Of a stretch of DNA of 33,084 nt, positions 1 through 8,863 are shown piece by piece. The notes beneath the pieces are model-generated. The model saw only the letters and a list, made by a program, of their open reading frames with translations. It searched no databases and was not told where the DNA came from. The stretch spans positions 2,302 through 35,385 of the forward strand of contig NYYT01000109.1 in the NCBI GenBank assembly GCA_002686885.1, given 5' to 3'. Source of the DNA: Pedosphaera sp. GTDB taxonomy: Bacteria > Verrucomicrobiota > Verrucomicrobiia > Limisphaerales > AAA164-E04. Positions within the stretch are counted from its first letter, which is position 1; every line of letters begins with the position of its first letter. The position numbers and the translations under genes are program-made.

Positions 1-900
1 GACCACCACTCGGGATGAAGGCGCAATGATGCCTTTTTGAACCAGATCCATCAGCCCATAAAGCATTTTGCCCGTGTAGATCACATCGGGCTTAAAATTC
101 CCCTCTCGGGCAATGGCTTGGGTGAAGGAGCGAAGAGCCGGTGTGGAGCGTGCGTAGCCACCGAAATGGTAATCATGATGCAAGTGCCAGGAAGCCCCAA
201 AGGGAGGATGTGAAGTGAGACTGCGCTGGACCTCCTCTGCAAGCCCTTGACCTCCCTTGAGAACCACAAATCCGTGCACCTGACTCCCTGCCCGAGCACC
301 CAGAACCATTCCAGCCAAGGTACAGCCTGTGCCGACGGGGCAACAGCAGAGATCATAGGAAAGTTTGAGCCGCTCCATCATTTCCTTCACCCCTTGCATG
401 GCCAGAGAACCTCGCCCACCCTCAGGAAGGATCAGTTCACCCGATTGCACCACGGGATCTTCATGGATCGCGGATGCCTGAGTGAGAGCGCGATAGTGAT
501 CACGTGCCGTGGGTTTGAGTTCCATGCCCCAAGTCTTGGCCAGAGACAAAACCGGATTCAAAGGGCGCGCCTCGTCTCCCCGAATCCACCCAACGGTACG
601 AAAACCAAAAAGATGACCTGCTGCAGCCACCGCAAGCACATGATTGGAGTAGGGCCCACCATAGGTTTTAAGCGTATGCACCTCCTGTTTTGCAGCGTGG
701 TAAAGGACGTGCTTGAGCTTCCACCACTTGTTGCCGGCAATCATGGGATGAAGCCTGTCATCTCTTACCAAAAAAACCTCCACTCCAAGGGGCTTAAAGA
801 AGTCTGAAGTGAGCCGATCCAGCCGAAGGCTTTCGCATGTGGGATGGAAGAAGGCGTTCAATCTCTGCAATCGCTCAGCATACGCACGTTTTCGCTCCAT
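1..900 (-). CDS. PLP-dependent ACC deaminase/D-cysteine desulfhydrase family protein (3' end cut by window edge)
   Basis: Reading the minus strand from the ATG at 900 gives 300 residues without a stop up to the window edge. The product resembles the fold-type II PLP enzymes annotated as 1-aminocyclopropane-1-carboxylate deaminase or D-cysteine desulfhydrase. Visible marks are an RDD motif near residue 47, then AGNKWWKL at 56-62 with Lys58 as the expected PLP lysine, GGPYSNH at 81-87, and LPEGGRGSLA, the phosphate-side glycine loop region. The C-terminus reaches the YTGKMLYGLMDL segment, so by comparison with the family only a few tens of residues are missing. It starts 24 bases after the ROK kinase stop and is probably its operon partner. 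Members of this family differ in substrate (ACC, D-cysteine, other D-amino acids), and the sequence does not settle which is used. No clear Shine-Dalgarno sequence precedes the start. Confidence 0.85.
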   Translation of the reverse strand, partial: MERKRAYAERLQRLNAFFHPTCESLRLDRLTSDFFKPLGVEVFLVRDDRLHPMIAGNKWWKLKHVLYHAAKQEVHTLKTYGGPYSNHVLAVAAAGHLFGFRTVGWIRGDEARPLNPVLSLAKTWGMELKPTARDHYRALTQASAIHEDPVVQSGELILPEGGRGSLAMQGVKEMMERLKLSYDLCCCPVGTGCTLAGMVLGARAGSQVHGFVVLKGGQGLAEEVQRSLTSHPPFGASWHLHHDYHFGGYARSTPALRSFTQAIAREGNFKPDVIYTGKMLYGLMDLVQKGIIAPSSRVVV

Positions 901-924
901 GGCATCGCCCCATCGCAAAGGATG

Positions 925-1878
925 TTATTGATCTTCTGAAGGAACGCGCGGAAGCGCTCCTTGCCGGGTGGTCAAGCACAAGGCTCCCACCGGCACAGCA
1001 TCCTCACCCAGCTGGGCAACGATCAAATCAGGAACCGGATGAAACACCTCCATGACCCACTGGGGCAACTGGCGCGCCACGGCGTTTAGCAGGGGTGCCC
1101 CCAGCATCGAAAGCCCACCTCCTACCACCAACCGCGAGGGATGAAAAAGGTGTATGACATGCGAAAGGCCAAAAGCCAGCGCCTGCGACGTCTCATCGAG
1201 AATCAGTTTTGCCAGGGGACAACCCTCGCTCAAGGCAACGGACAAGGCCTTGGCCTGACCTTCTTGCATGTGTCGGGTGCATGCAGCCAGTTTGGAATCG
1301 GGATGTTGACGCACACACTCCACAATTTGCCGATCCACCGCCCAGCCAGAGCACACATCTTCCAAGCGCGTCCCCTCTCGATCCAACCGCAAGTGCCCCA
1401 ATTCGCTCTCACCTGGGATGTTCCCATGGTAGATGTTTTCATGAAAAACCATTCCTCCCCCCACTCCACTCCCCAATGTCATGTAAAAGACAGACTCAGC
1501 CCCCCTTCCCGCTCCTGCCACACTCTCTCCTAGGGCCGCCACATTCGCGTCATTTTCTAGATACACAGGACAATGACAGAGCTCGTTCAACCATGCCGCG
1601 AGAGCAAACCCCTCCCAATCTTGGATTTGGTGAGAACAGGCTACCATGCCCTGCTTGCGGTTCACAGGGCCGCCAAACCCCACACCCACGCCTTCGAAGA
1701 GCGCACCCGATGTTTGAAAGCTACGGATGGCCTCCTCTATTTGGGCGCGGATTCCGGCAGCGCCTTGGGATCGATCCACCACAAATCGACGCCGGTCCCG
1801 TATGGTATGGCCAGCATCCCCCAACACCACCTGTATTTTGGTTCCCCCGATTTCGATTCCCAAACGTGATGGCTTCAT
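925..1878 (-). CDS. ROK family sugar kinase-like protein lacking the usual zinc motif
   Basis: This 317-residue protein has the two-lobed ASKHA kinase layout of the ROK family. The N-terminal phosphate loop IEIGGTK lies at residues 8-14, GFGGPV at 67-72, LENDANVAALGE at 107-118 with Asp110 as the likely catalytic base, a glycine-rich SGVGGGMV loop near 137-144, and the ExxxGH sugar-contact motif ending at Gly161-His162. In most ROK kinases a CxCGxxGC zinc cluster follows; here that stretch reads DREGTRLEDVCSGWAV and contains one cysteine only. The family phosphorylates hexoses or N-acetylhexosamines with ATP, or acts as a sugar-responsive repressor. No DNA-binding N-terminus is present, so a kinase is more likely. 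Its ATG overlaps the DUF362 stop by four bases, implying translational coupling. The sugar substrate cannot be inferred. Confidence 0.85.
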   Translation of the reverse strand: MKPSRLGIEIGGTKIQVVLGDAGHTIRDRRRFVVDRSQGAAGIRAQIEEAIRSFQTSGALFEGVGVGFGGPVNRKQGMVACSHQIQDWEGFALAAWLNELCHCPVYLENDANVAALGESVAGAGRGAESVFYMTLGSGVGGGMVFHENIYHGNIPGESELGHLRLDREGTRLEDVCSGWAVDRQIVECVRQHPDSKLAACTRHMQEGQAKALSVALSEGCPLAKLILDETSQALAFGLSHVIHLFHPSRLVVGGGLSMLGAPLLNAVARQLPQWVMEVFHPVPDLIVAQLGEDAVPVGALCLTTRQGALPRVPSEDQ

Positions 1879-3059
1879 GGCCGAACCTTTTCGCTACCTT
1901 TGTTCAGTGGAGAAGATTCCGCACCGGAAGGAAGCCGGTGCAGAAAGTCCATACGAATACGGCTCGTATCCGCGATACCTAATTCGAGTAATTGAGCATT
2001 CTCGTAGAGCGTTTGAACCGACGTCTCTACGGGAAGCGATGCCTGGCGTCTAAGATCTTGCAACTCGCTCAAGGCGCGCACATCCATGGCCACCATATCG
2101 CGGGACATTCTCAATGACTGGAAAGCTTTGGAATACTGTAAAAAACCCCGTTCCTCGCCCTGGTATTGGCAGATCAAGGCATCCGAAAGGGAAAAGGCAA
2201 ACTTGTCAAAAACCTCTGGCAATGCGATGGCCTCCACCACAGCTTGATTGAAGCGATCCTGATCCACCTCAAAACGCAGAAAATTATCAAATGCCCCGCG
2301 AGAGAGGCCCACGAGATTGCCATGAACGCCCCCTCGATAATGATTGATCAATGGATGAATCACCAAAATGCGCGACACTTGCTGCGTGAGAATTTTCGTG
2401 ACAAACGATCGACGGCCGACACCAGCTTCGTTGGCCTTACCGAACTCCAGGTCACCAAACACCAACTGGCCCACCAATGGAGCTTCATAGAAAACCTCTG
2501 AATCATAACCTTCCTCCTGCGCCCCAGCCAAGCGCACCCCAAGTTCCTCCCTCAGACTCCCATAACCACTTGCCAGCATCGGTCCCAGTCGGCGGTCCCA
2601 AACAACCACGCGTGAGGGTGCGACACCTGCTTTACCAAGACTCCGTATGACGGCCTTGACAACAGCAGGTCGGGTTCCACTCAGTCGGCCTGGTTCGCAA
2701 AGGACCTTGATGCCCACCACATCTTCCGGTTGCAAAAATTGTTCCCATGCTTCTTTTGGATGGGCTGTGTTGGTAAAACCCTGAAGAAGGGATTCAAACA
2801 TCAACTCCACCACCCCTTCATTCGGCACGAATCGATCCAAAGCAGCCTCATCGGATACGGCCAGGATGCGCGCCGGTTCCGTCGCACCATCGGGTTGCGG
2901 GGTAGAAAGAACGCCTGTTTGCCCGTATAGGATCTGCGTCAGGAAGAACATCACCAAGGTCAAAAGCCCTCTACGGTCAGGGTCAAGGCCAGAGAGCTTC
3001 CCCCGTGAAACCAGCAGGGTCCGAGAAGGATGGGGCCTTTGATGTTCCAAGATTGCCAT
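1875..3059 (-). CDS. Exported DUF362 domain protein
   Basis: The 394-residue product matches DUF362 proteins by the segment VVGIKVLCEPG near residues 113-123, followed by TRPAVVKAVIRSLGKAG and a VVVWDR strand. The N-terminus carries a twin-arginine-like patch (Arg29-Arg30, DRRGLLTL) and then a hydrophobic stretch to about residue 48, so export by Tat or Sec is likely. I see no ferredoxin-type cysteine clusters, unlike DUF362 members fused to 4Fe-4S domains. The function of DUF362 is not established. It is the first gene of a minus-strand cluster: its stop overlaps the ROK kinase start (ATGA), with a PLP enzyme next. The start is the ATG at 3059, which leaves a 99-base divergent gap to the TPR gene. 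Confidence 0.8.
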   Translation of the reverse strand: MAILEHQRPHPSRTLLVSRGKLSGLDPDRRGLLTLVMFFLTQILYGQTGVLSTPQPDGATEPARILAVSDEAALDRFVPNEGVVELMFESLLQGFTNTAHPKEAWEQFLQPEDVVGIKVLCEPGRLSGTRPAVVKAVIRSLGKAGVAPSRVVVWDRRLGPMLASGYGSLREELGVRLAGAQEEGYDSEVFYEAPLVGQLVFGDLEFGKANEAGVGRRSFVTKILTQQVSRILVIHPLINHYRGGVHGNLVGLSRGAFDNFLRFEVDQDRFNQAVVEAIALPEVFDKFAFSLSDALICQYQGEERGFLQYSKAFQSLRMSRDMVAMDVRALSELQDLRRQASLPVETSVQTLYENAQLLELGIADTSRIRMDFLHRLPSGAESSPLNKGSEKVRP

Positions 3060-3158
3060 GGGCTAAACTTTATTGGTAGGCTATAGGTTCGGAACGGTCA
3101 ATGACCACTGAACCACCTCGAGATGCCGCGACTCATTTTCCATCTTAAAGCTCCAGGC

Positions 3159-4910
3159 ATGTCCCTGAAGGAAAGCGTCCAACGCTGTCTTTGGATGCTC
3201 GTAATCTCAGCGGGCCTGGCTGGCTGCTCAAAACCCGGGGTCAGCGACCTCTACGAAGGGCAAAAAGCTCTAGAAAATGGAGATCTCCAGAAGGCCACAG
3301 CTTCCTTCCGACAAGCCACCCAACTCCTGGCGACTCCAGCTCGTGCGTGGAATTACCTGGGTTTAGCTTACCAGCGAGACGGGCAATATATTCAAGCGCG
3401 CGATGCCTTCATGCAAGCTCTCAAGCATGACGAAAATGCCGCCCAAGCACGTTTCAATCTCGGCTGCCTTCTTCTGGAAAATGACCAATTCTCGCTCGCG
3501 ATTGAACAGTTCAAGACCTTTGGCATGCTGCGTCCGGAGGACCCCAGGGCATTGCCCTACCTCGCACTAGCGCATTTGCGTGAAGGGGATTTACCCACAG
3601 CGCAGGCCATCTGCGAAGGTTTGACAAGCAATGGAAAACAGTCCACGGCACAAGCACTGAACCTCATGGGTTTGATCCAGCAGTCTCAAAAAAAGCCGCG
3701 CGAGGCATACAATTATTTTCACGCTTCCCTCGAGGTGCAGACAGATTATCCGCCGGCTCTCTGGAACCAAGGCATGACCGCCTTCCCAGGCCTCAATCGC
3801 CCCGACCTTGCTGTTAAGAAACTGCGTGAGTTTAATTTCAGAGCGGCAAAACATCCGCTCGGCGGTGTCGCCAAGGAACACGCAAGCATGCTTGAAAAAC
3901 AATTCTTCACAGCAGAAGAATCCAAACCGAAACCCGAGGAGTCAGCAGACCCACCCGCCGCCATCGACGAAGGCGACGTTGCCAAAGAGGATCCCGCTGA
4001 ACAAGAACCACCTTCGAACCCCGAAACACTCTCGCTGACCCCAGAGGAAACTCCCGAAGCGTCCCCATCTGAAGAGGTGGTCGATACAGGTAGCGCCACG
4101 ACAGATCCGGAAGTTCCAGCAGAAACGCCAGAATCCCTCCCTGAGGTGAAAGATGCACCCGTTGTCACTCTGGAGGATGTTGGCAAGCCTCTCGCATCGA
4201 TCGCAAAACCCACAGCGAACCATGAACCGGGTGTGGCCCCTGCGCTGGCCGAACCTAAGGAAACAACTCCCGAGAGTACCATAGCCATAGCTGAACCGGA
4301 CGAGCCACCCGTCGTCGCCGCCAGCGAAACCACAGTCGTTCGCCTGGACGATCTGAACCCGCCACCGGGGGTTACCCCTTTGCCTCGTGGCAGAACAGAC
4401 AACCCTTACCGTTATCTGCTTCCCGGCAGACCCTTGCCAGGCAACCGCGCAGAGGCGCAACCGTGGATCAACCGTGGCAATCAAGCTTTTCAGCGACAAG
4501 ATTTTGCCAAGGCCATCGAATCCTATCAAAAGGCTGTGGATGCGGATGGTAACTTTTTCGAGGCCTATTTTAACATGGGCTTGTCAGCGTTGAGCGGAGG
4601 CGACGTAGACACGGCTCTGCGTGCTTATGAATACGCCCTGTCCATTCGGCCCGATCATCGGGATTCACGGTTTAACCTTTCCCTGGCATTAAAGCAGAGA
4701 GATCATTTGCGCGATGCAGCAAGAGAATTGGAGACCCTTCTCAGGCAGGATAAAACAGATCTTCCCGCACTGCTTCAACTCGGAGACCTTTATTCCGGCC
4801 CTCTGGCACGTCCGGTCCGCACCCGGAGCATCTACCAGCAGATCATTCAACACCACCCTCAAGCCATCGAGGCGTCGACGGCAAGAAGATGGCTGCGCGC
4901 CAATCCCTGA
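3159..4910 (+). CDS. TPR-repeat lipoprotein with an acidic low-complexity linker
   Basis: From the ATG at 3159 the protein is 583 residues. I prefer this start because it gives a compact lipoprotein signal (VISAGLAGC, lipidated Cys23); an upstream in-frame ATG at 3123 would add 12 residues. Residues 25-220 form tetratricopeptide repeats, with typical stretches such as AWNYLGLAYQRDGQYIQA and ARFNLGCLLLENDQFSLA. A region of roughly 160 residues rich in Glu, Pro, Thr and Ser follows, then a second TPR block (EAYFNMGLSALSGGDVDTA). The product probably sits on a membrane facing the periplasm and acts as a protein-binding scaffold; no enzyme domain is visible. The stop lies 6 bases before dnaG, so the two are probably cotranscribed although no functional link is obvious. 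Confidence 0.8.
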   Translation: MSLKESVQRCLWMLVISAGLAGCSKPGVSDLYEGQKALENGDLQKATASFRQATQLLATPARAWNYLGLAYQRDGQYIQARDAFMQALKHDENAAQARFNLGCLLLENDQFSLAIEQFKTFGMLRPEDPRALPYLALAHLREGDLPTAQAICEGLTSNGKQSTAQALNLMGLIQQSQKKPREAYNYFHASLEVQTDYPPALWNQGMTAFPGLNRPDLAVKKLREFNFRAAKHPLGGVAKEHASMLEKQFFTAEESKPKPEESADPPAAIDEGDVAKEDPAEQEPPSNPETLSLTPEETPEASPSEEVVDTGSATTDPEVPAETPESLPEVKDAPVVTLEDVGKPLASIAKPTANHEPGVAPALAEPKETTPESTIAIAEPDEPPVVAASETTVVRLDDLNPPPGVTPLPRGRTDNPYRYLLPGRPLPGNRAEAQPWINRGNQAFQRQDFAKAIESYQKAVDADGNFFEAYFNMGLSALSGGDVDTALRAYEYALSIRPDHRDSRFNLSLALKQRDHLRDAARELETLLRQDKTDLPALLQLGDLYSGPLARPVRTRSIYQQIIQHHPQAIEASTARRWLRANP

Positions 4911-4916
4911 AGTTTT

Positions 4917-6764
4917 ATGAGTGGGTTCATTGGCCCGGAATTGGTGGAACAAATCCGCCAGGCAAACGACATCGTTGAACTCATTCAGTCTTACATACCG
5001 CTCAAGCGCACGGGCGGCACATGGAAAGCGCTGTGCCCTTTTCATAACGAAAAAACTCCTAGTTTCCACGTCAACCCCCAAAGGCAAACCTATTACTGCT
5101 TTGGCTGTAACAAGGGCGGAGATGTCTTCAACTTTCTCAAAGACTATGAAGGATTGAGTTTTTTTGAAGCTGCTCAACGCCTCGCCGACCGAGCCAGTAT
5201 CGAACTGACAACCACCCTTGATCACGGAACCAGTCAGCGATCAGAGCGCAAGAAGGCGCTCCTTCAGCTACACGAACAAATTGCCCATCGGTGGCACCAG
5301 GTTCTCCTGGAGGATCCTCAAGGCGAAAAGGCCAGAACCTACCTCCAGTCTCGAAATGTTTCACTCGAAGCCATCAAGCATTTTCAACTGGGGTATGCCC
5401 CTCTAGGTTGGGATCATCTCATACGCTGGTCGCGGGGTAAAAATTACGATATCCCACTCCTGGAAGAAGGAGGTTTGATCCTTCAAAAACAAACCGGAAA
5501 GGATTATTATGACCGTTTCCGGGGGCGGCTCATGTTCCCCATACATGACGTACAAGGACGTTGCATTGCCTTCAGCGGACGCCTTATTGAGGGAGACACC
5601 AAGGTGGGCAAATACATCAACTCTCCCGAAACACAACTCTTCAAGAAGGGACATACCATCTACGGGCTCGACAAGGCCAAGCGAGCCATCCTGAAGACCA
5701 AATCGGCCATCATTTGCGAAGGACAGCTCGATTTGATTGCCTGCCACATGGCTGGGATCGAAAACGTCGTTGCCCCTCAAGGCACCGCACTGACACTGCA
5801 GCACGCGACCTTGCTCAAACGCTATGCTGAAGAAATTGTCCTTTGCTTTGACGCAGATGAGGCCGGTCAGAACGCCGCCATCCGTTCCATGGATGATCTG
5901 ATTGCATCGGGTCTGAATTTGCGGGTCGTCAAGATCCCTCACCCTCATGATCCCGACAGCTACATTCAGGAGCACGGCCACGAAGCCTTCTCACAACGGG
6001 TCGATCAAGCCGACGGCTTTTTTGATTTCCTTCTTCAACGACTGCGAGCCAGCCACCCGCAAAACACGGACAAGGATCGTATGCTCATCGTTCAATCCAT
6101 GGGACAAGCGGTGGCTAAAACGCGCCACGCCGTAATCATGGACACCTATGCCCAGAAAACCGCTCATTTACTCAACGTGGATGTCGACGCCGTACGCCAG
6201 GAATTCAAGCAAGCTTCGCGCACACCGGCGGCTGCGGTTCAGCTACGAGAGTCTTTGTCTCCGATGGCAAGCGACGAGCCGGAAGCACATCTTTCAGCGC
6301 CCTTGCCTCCACTCCCCCATTGCAATGCCCAGGAATATTGGCTGATGAAGTTGGTTTTGAGTGAAGAGGAAGAAGAGCCTCTGGAGTGGCTTTTCAGCCA
6401 TCTGGACTTGTCATGGATCCAGCATCCCATCGTTCGAACCGTACTCGTAGGGGCACTCGATGCTCATGCGAATCACAAGAAACCGGAAGCACCCGAAATC
6501 ATCCGCCAGTGCGATCACCCGGAAGCTTCCTCCTTCATTACCGAAGCACTGGCCGAGGCACGCAGCATCCCGAGTCGCGAGAGACAATATGAGGAATTGC
6601 TCAAACGGCTTCGGAATCGATTCATCGACCACCAGATTCAAACGCGCAAAAGTCGCCTGGCAACCCTTGCAGACAATTCGGAGGAACAGATTCAAACTAT
6701 GACCGAATTGATGTCCCTGAGGCACTCCAAGAACCAACCACTGACACCTCTGGCGGAAGTCTGA
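4917..6764 (+). CDS. dnaG: DNA primase DnaG
   Basis: This 615-residue protein synthesises RNA primers for replication. The N-terminal CHC2 zinc ribbon is complete, with Cys40, His43, Cys61 and Cys64 (CPFH and CFGC motifs). The catalytic core follows, and its TOPRIM fold shows Glu268 in ICEGQLDLIA and Asp312/Asp314 in CFDADEAG, the expected metal ligands. The C-terminal third, which binds DnaB helicase, is more diverged. Length is normal for the family. The gene starts 6 bases after the TPR lipoprotein stop with no clear ribosome binding site, so translation may be coupled. In many bacteria dnaG is followed by rpoD; here it is followed by a convergent methyltransferase gene only 8 bases away. 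Confidence 0.97.
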   Translation: MSGFIGPELVEQIRQANDIVELIQSYIPLKRTGGTWKALCPFHNEKTPSFHVNPQRQTYYCFGCNKGGDVFNFLKDYEGLSFFEAAQRLADRASIELTTTLDHGTSQRSERKKALLQLHEQIAHRWHQVLLEDPQGEKARTYLQSRNVSLEAIKHFQLGYAPLGWDHLIRWSRGKNYDIPLLEEGGLILQKQTGKDYYDRFRGRLMFPIHDVQGRCIAFSGRLIEGDTKVGKYINSPETQLFKKGHTIYGLDKAKRAILKTKSAIICEGQLDLIACHMAGIENVVAPQGTALTLQHATLLKRYAEEIVLCFDADEAGQNAAIRSMDDLIASGLNLRVVKIPHPHDPDSYIQEHGHEAFSQRVDQADGFFDFLLQRLRASHPQNTDKDRMLIVQSMGQAVAKTRHAVIMDTYAQKTAHLLNVDVDAVRQEFKQASRTPAAAVQLRESLSPMASDEPEAHLSAPLPPLPHCNAQEYWLMKLVLSEEEEEPLEWLFSHLDLSWIQHPIVRTVLVGALDAHANHKKPEAPEIIRQCDHPEASSFITEALAEARSIPSRERQYEELLKRLRNRFIDHQIQTRKSRLATLADNSEEQIQTMTELMSLRHSKNQPLTPLAEV

Positions 6765-6783
6765 ATTGAGGTTTATTTTTTTT
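6746..6783 (+). terminator. Possible weak terminator after dnaG
   Basis: A 5-bp stem (ACCTC at 6746-6750 with GAGGT at 6768-6772) spans the dnaG stop codon, and a run of eight T lies at 6776-6783. The 17-base loop and short stem make this a weak intrinsic terminator at best. The T-run also encodes the last lysines of the convergent methyltransferase, so the run may be there for another reason. Confidence 0.3.
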
Positions 6784-7708
6784 GTAGAACGACGGTTAAA
6801 TTATCTCCTGCCACCTGCGTATTGAGCAGGCTTTCCAGACAGCGATACCCCCACCGGAGCGGCCCCAGGGCAGGGTGTTTTTTCCACCGGTTGGTTCGCT
6901 TGAGCAAACCCGCTCGCTCGCTGTCCGGAACACAGTGCCCACCACGCCACATGTCCTGGAGAAGCACCACCGGATTAAAATGCATGGAACCCAGATGCTT
7001 TACCTCCCATTCTCCCGTGGACTCCACCATGGTTCTCAATGAGCGAGGAGAAAAGAAGTTGATATGCTCCGGCATGACATAGCGATAGCGTGCTCCCAAC
7101 AAACGAATCGCCAGCGAATGCAAGTTGGGCACCAGAACCATGCACATGCCCCCTGGCCGGAGCAGACGGTGTGCGTGCGCCAGAAATGCGTGGGGTTCCA
7201 TCACATGCTCAAGCACCGCCCAAAAGGTCACAGCATCGAATGAATCCCCATACCCCGAGAGTTCCAGAAAAGGGGTGTGAGTGACCCGGATACCAACGCG
7301 TTCAGCCTGTTGCAAGGCGCCAGTCGAGACGTCCTGACCGAGCACTTCAAACCCCAAGGGGATCAACCCCCTAAGAAACCCCCCCGTGGAGCATCCCACA
7401 TCAAGGACACGGCCCGGTGAGACCCATGAACGAAATAGCCGCCATTCTCGTTGAAATCGAACCGGGTCGTAGTCGGCAGTGAGTTTGGTTGCAGAGAGAT
7501 AAAAGTCTTGTGTCCGATCCTGATAGAACTGTCCTGTCACGAAGGTTTTCGGAACCGGATTCGCATACACCATGGTGCAGTGACCACAGCGCATGTAACA
7601 CATACCCGCTTTGCTCCACAGGGAAACCGGGTCGCTTCCGCGACAAACCGGACAGGAACGATCGATGGAGGCTTGCATGGTCGGCTCGGCGTTCAGACTG
7701 ATGTTCAT
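6773..7708 (-). CDS. Zinc-ribbon class I SAM-dependent methyltransferase
   Basis: The 311-residue product begins with a four-cysteine zinc ribbon (CPVC at 19-22 and CGHC at 41-44) and continues into a Rossmann-type methyltransferase domain. Motif I is VLDVGCSTGGFL at 101-112. The later motifs VTFWAVLEHV and LLRPGGMCMVLVPN are typical of the Methyltransf_23 group. Enzymes of this architecture often methylate sugars of cell-surface polysaccharides or small metabolites; the substrate is unknown here and no glycan genes are adjacent. An alternative start is Met11 (7678). The gene stands alone, convergent with dnaG and divergent from the inositol oxygenase gene across 173 bases. Confidence 0.85.
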   Translation of the reverse strand: MNISLNAEPTMQASIDRSCPVCRGSDPVSLWSKAGMCYMRCGHCTMVYANPVPKTFVTGQFYQDRTQDFYLSATKLTADYDPVRFQREWRLFRSWVSPGRVLDVGCSTGGFLRGLIPLGFEVLGQDVSTGALQQAERVGIRVTHTPFLELSGYGDSFDAVTFWAVLEHVMEPHAFLAHAHRLLRPGGMCMVLVPNLHSLAIRLLGARYRYVMPEHINFFSPRSLRTMVESTGEWEVKHLGSMHFNPVVLLQDMWRGGHCVPDSERAGLLKRTNRWKKHPALGPLRWGYRCLESLLNTQVAGDNLTVVLQKK

Positions 7709-7881
7709 TCAAGCACGCGCTTGAGGAGCGCACCACCCTAAAGCACCGAGGGGACAGGAAAACCACCGTTCAAAGCTCCTTTCATGGGTAAATCTCGCTA
7801 CTAAATCTCATTGCTTTTGACCATGGCTCTCTACACAATTGGAAAGGTTCTTCCACCGCACCATCAAAGAGCATCAAGCAT

Positions 7882-8784
7882 ATGGTCAAACTACCCGATG
7901 ATGAGAAATCACACTCCGATCATGAAGTCATGGACCAATGGGAGGATTTTGTCAAAGAGCGCTATCCCAAACCACATTCTGAAGAGGCTTTCAACCCAAC
8001 CGATCCCAACAAGCAAAAGGAGGCGTTTCGCGACTATGAGCAAAATGCCCGCCCCAGCGTTCGAGAGTTTTATCGGCAGAACCACACCCATCAGACCTAT
8101 GATTTCGTCCGAGAAAAGAAGAAGCAGTATTTGAGTTTCAGCCAAAAGGAGATGGGGATTTGGGAAGCCGCAGAATTCCTCAACACGCTGGTCGACGACA
8201 GCGACCCGGACACCAATCTCTCCCAACTGCAGCACCTTCTTCAAACCTCGGAAGCCATTCGCCGTGACGACCGTCCGCGGTGGATGATTCTCACTGGCTT
8301 CATCCACGATCTTGGCAAAGTGCTCTGCCTGTATGGAGAACCGCAATGGGCAGTGGTCGGAGACACCTTCCCTGTTGGCTGCGCCTTTTCAGATCGCATT
8401 GTCTTCCCGGAGTTTTTCGCGGCCAACCCGGATATGGCCCAGGCCGAACTGCAAACGCCTCTGGGGGTTTACAAGGAAGGGTGCGGGCTGGATGCCGTGC
8501 ATCTTTCCTGGGGCCACGACGAGTATGTGTATCAGATTGCCAAGCCCTACCTTCCGGCTGAAGGTCTCTACATGCTACGTTACCACAGTTTCTACCCCTG
8601 GCATCGCGAGGGGCAATACGATTACCTGTGCAACCAAACCGATCGTTCCATGCTGAAATGGGTTCTGGATTTCAATCAATATGATCTCTACACAAAGAGT
8701 CATGAGGCCCCGGACCCGGTGGCGCTCAAGCCCTTTTATGAGGATCTGATTGCCGAATTCTTTCCAGCAACCTTGAAGTGGTAG
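7882..8784 (+). CDS. myo-Inositol oxygenase (MIOX)
   Basis: The 300-residue protein aligns by eye over most of its length with eukaryotic myo-inositol oxygenase, the diiron enzyme that converts myo-inositol and O2 to D-glucuronate. All six metal ligands expected from the mouse enzyme are present: His118 in HLLQTSEAIR, His142 and Asp143 in GFIHDLGK, His212 in SWGHDEY, His235 in YHSFYPW, and Asp263 in VLDFNQYDLYTK. The substrate-loop segment GEPQWAVVGDTFPVGC is intact. There is no signal peptide, so the enzyme is cytosolic. It is a single-gene unit between a methyltransferase and a pseudopilin gene, with no inositol transporter or uronate catabolism gene in the window. The ATG at 7882 has no good Shine-Dalgarno sequence. 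Confidence 0.95.
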   Translation: MVKLPDDEKSHSDHEVMDQWEDFVKERYPKPHSEEAFNPTDPNKQKEAFRDYEQNARPSVREFYRQNHTHQTYDFVREKKKQYLSFSQKEMGIWEAAEFLNTLVDDSDPDTNLSQLQHLLQTSEAIRRDDRPRWMILTGFIHDLGKVLCLYGEPQWAVVGDTFPVGCAFSDRIVFPEFFAANPDMAQAELQTPLGVYKEGCGLDAVHLSWGHDEYVYQIAKPYLPAEGLYMLRYHSFYPWHREGQYDYLCNQTDRSMLKWVLDFNQYDLYTKSHEAPDPVALKPFYEDLIAEFFPATLKW

Positions 8785-8863
8785 TCTGGGCGGCGACGCC
8801 AAACGGATGCGGGATCTGGATAGCCGCTCCCACTAAAGACCAAGCAACGGACTGTTTCCCAGC

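Noticed and set aside
1209-1982. A 257-codon plus-strand frame
   Set aside because: It is antisense to the ROK kinase, which has clear family motifs; the frame is Pro/Arg-rich without any motif.
3746-4402. A 218-codon minus-strand frame rich in Ser, Gly and Val
   Set aside because: It lies wholly antisense to the Glu/Pro/Thr-rich linker of the TPR lipoprotein; its composition is what the complement of that linker would give.
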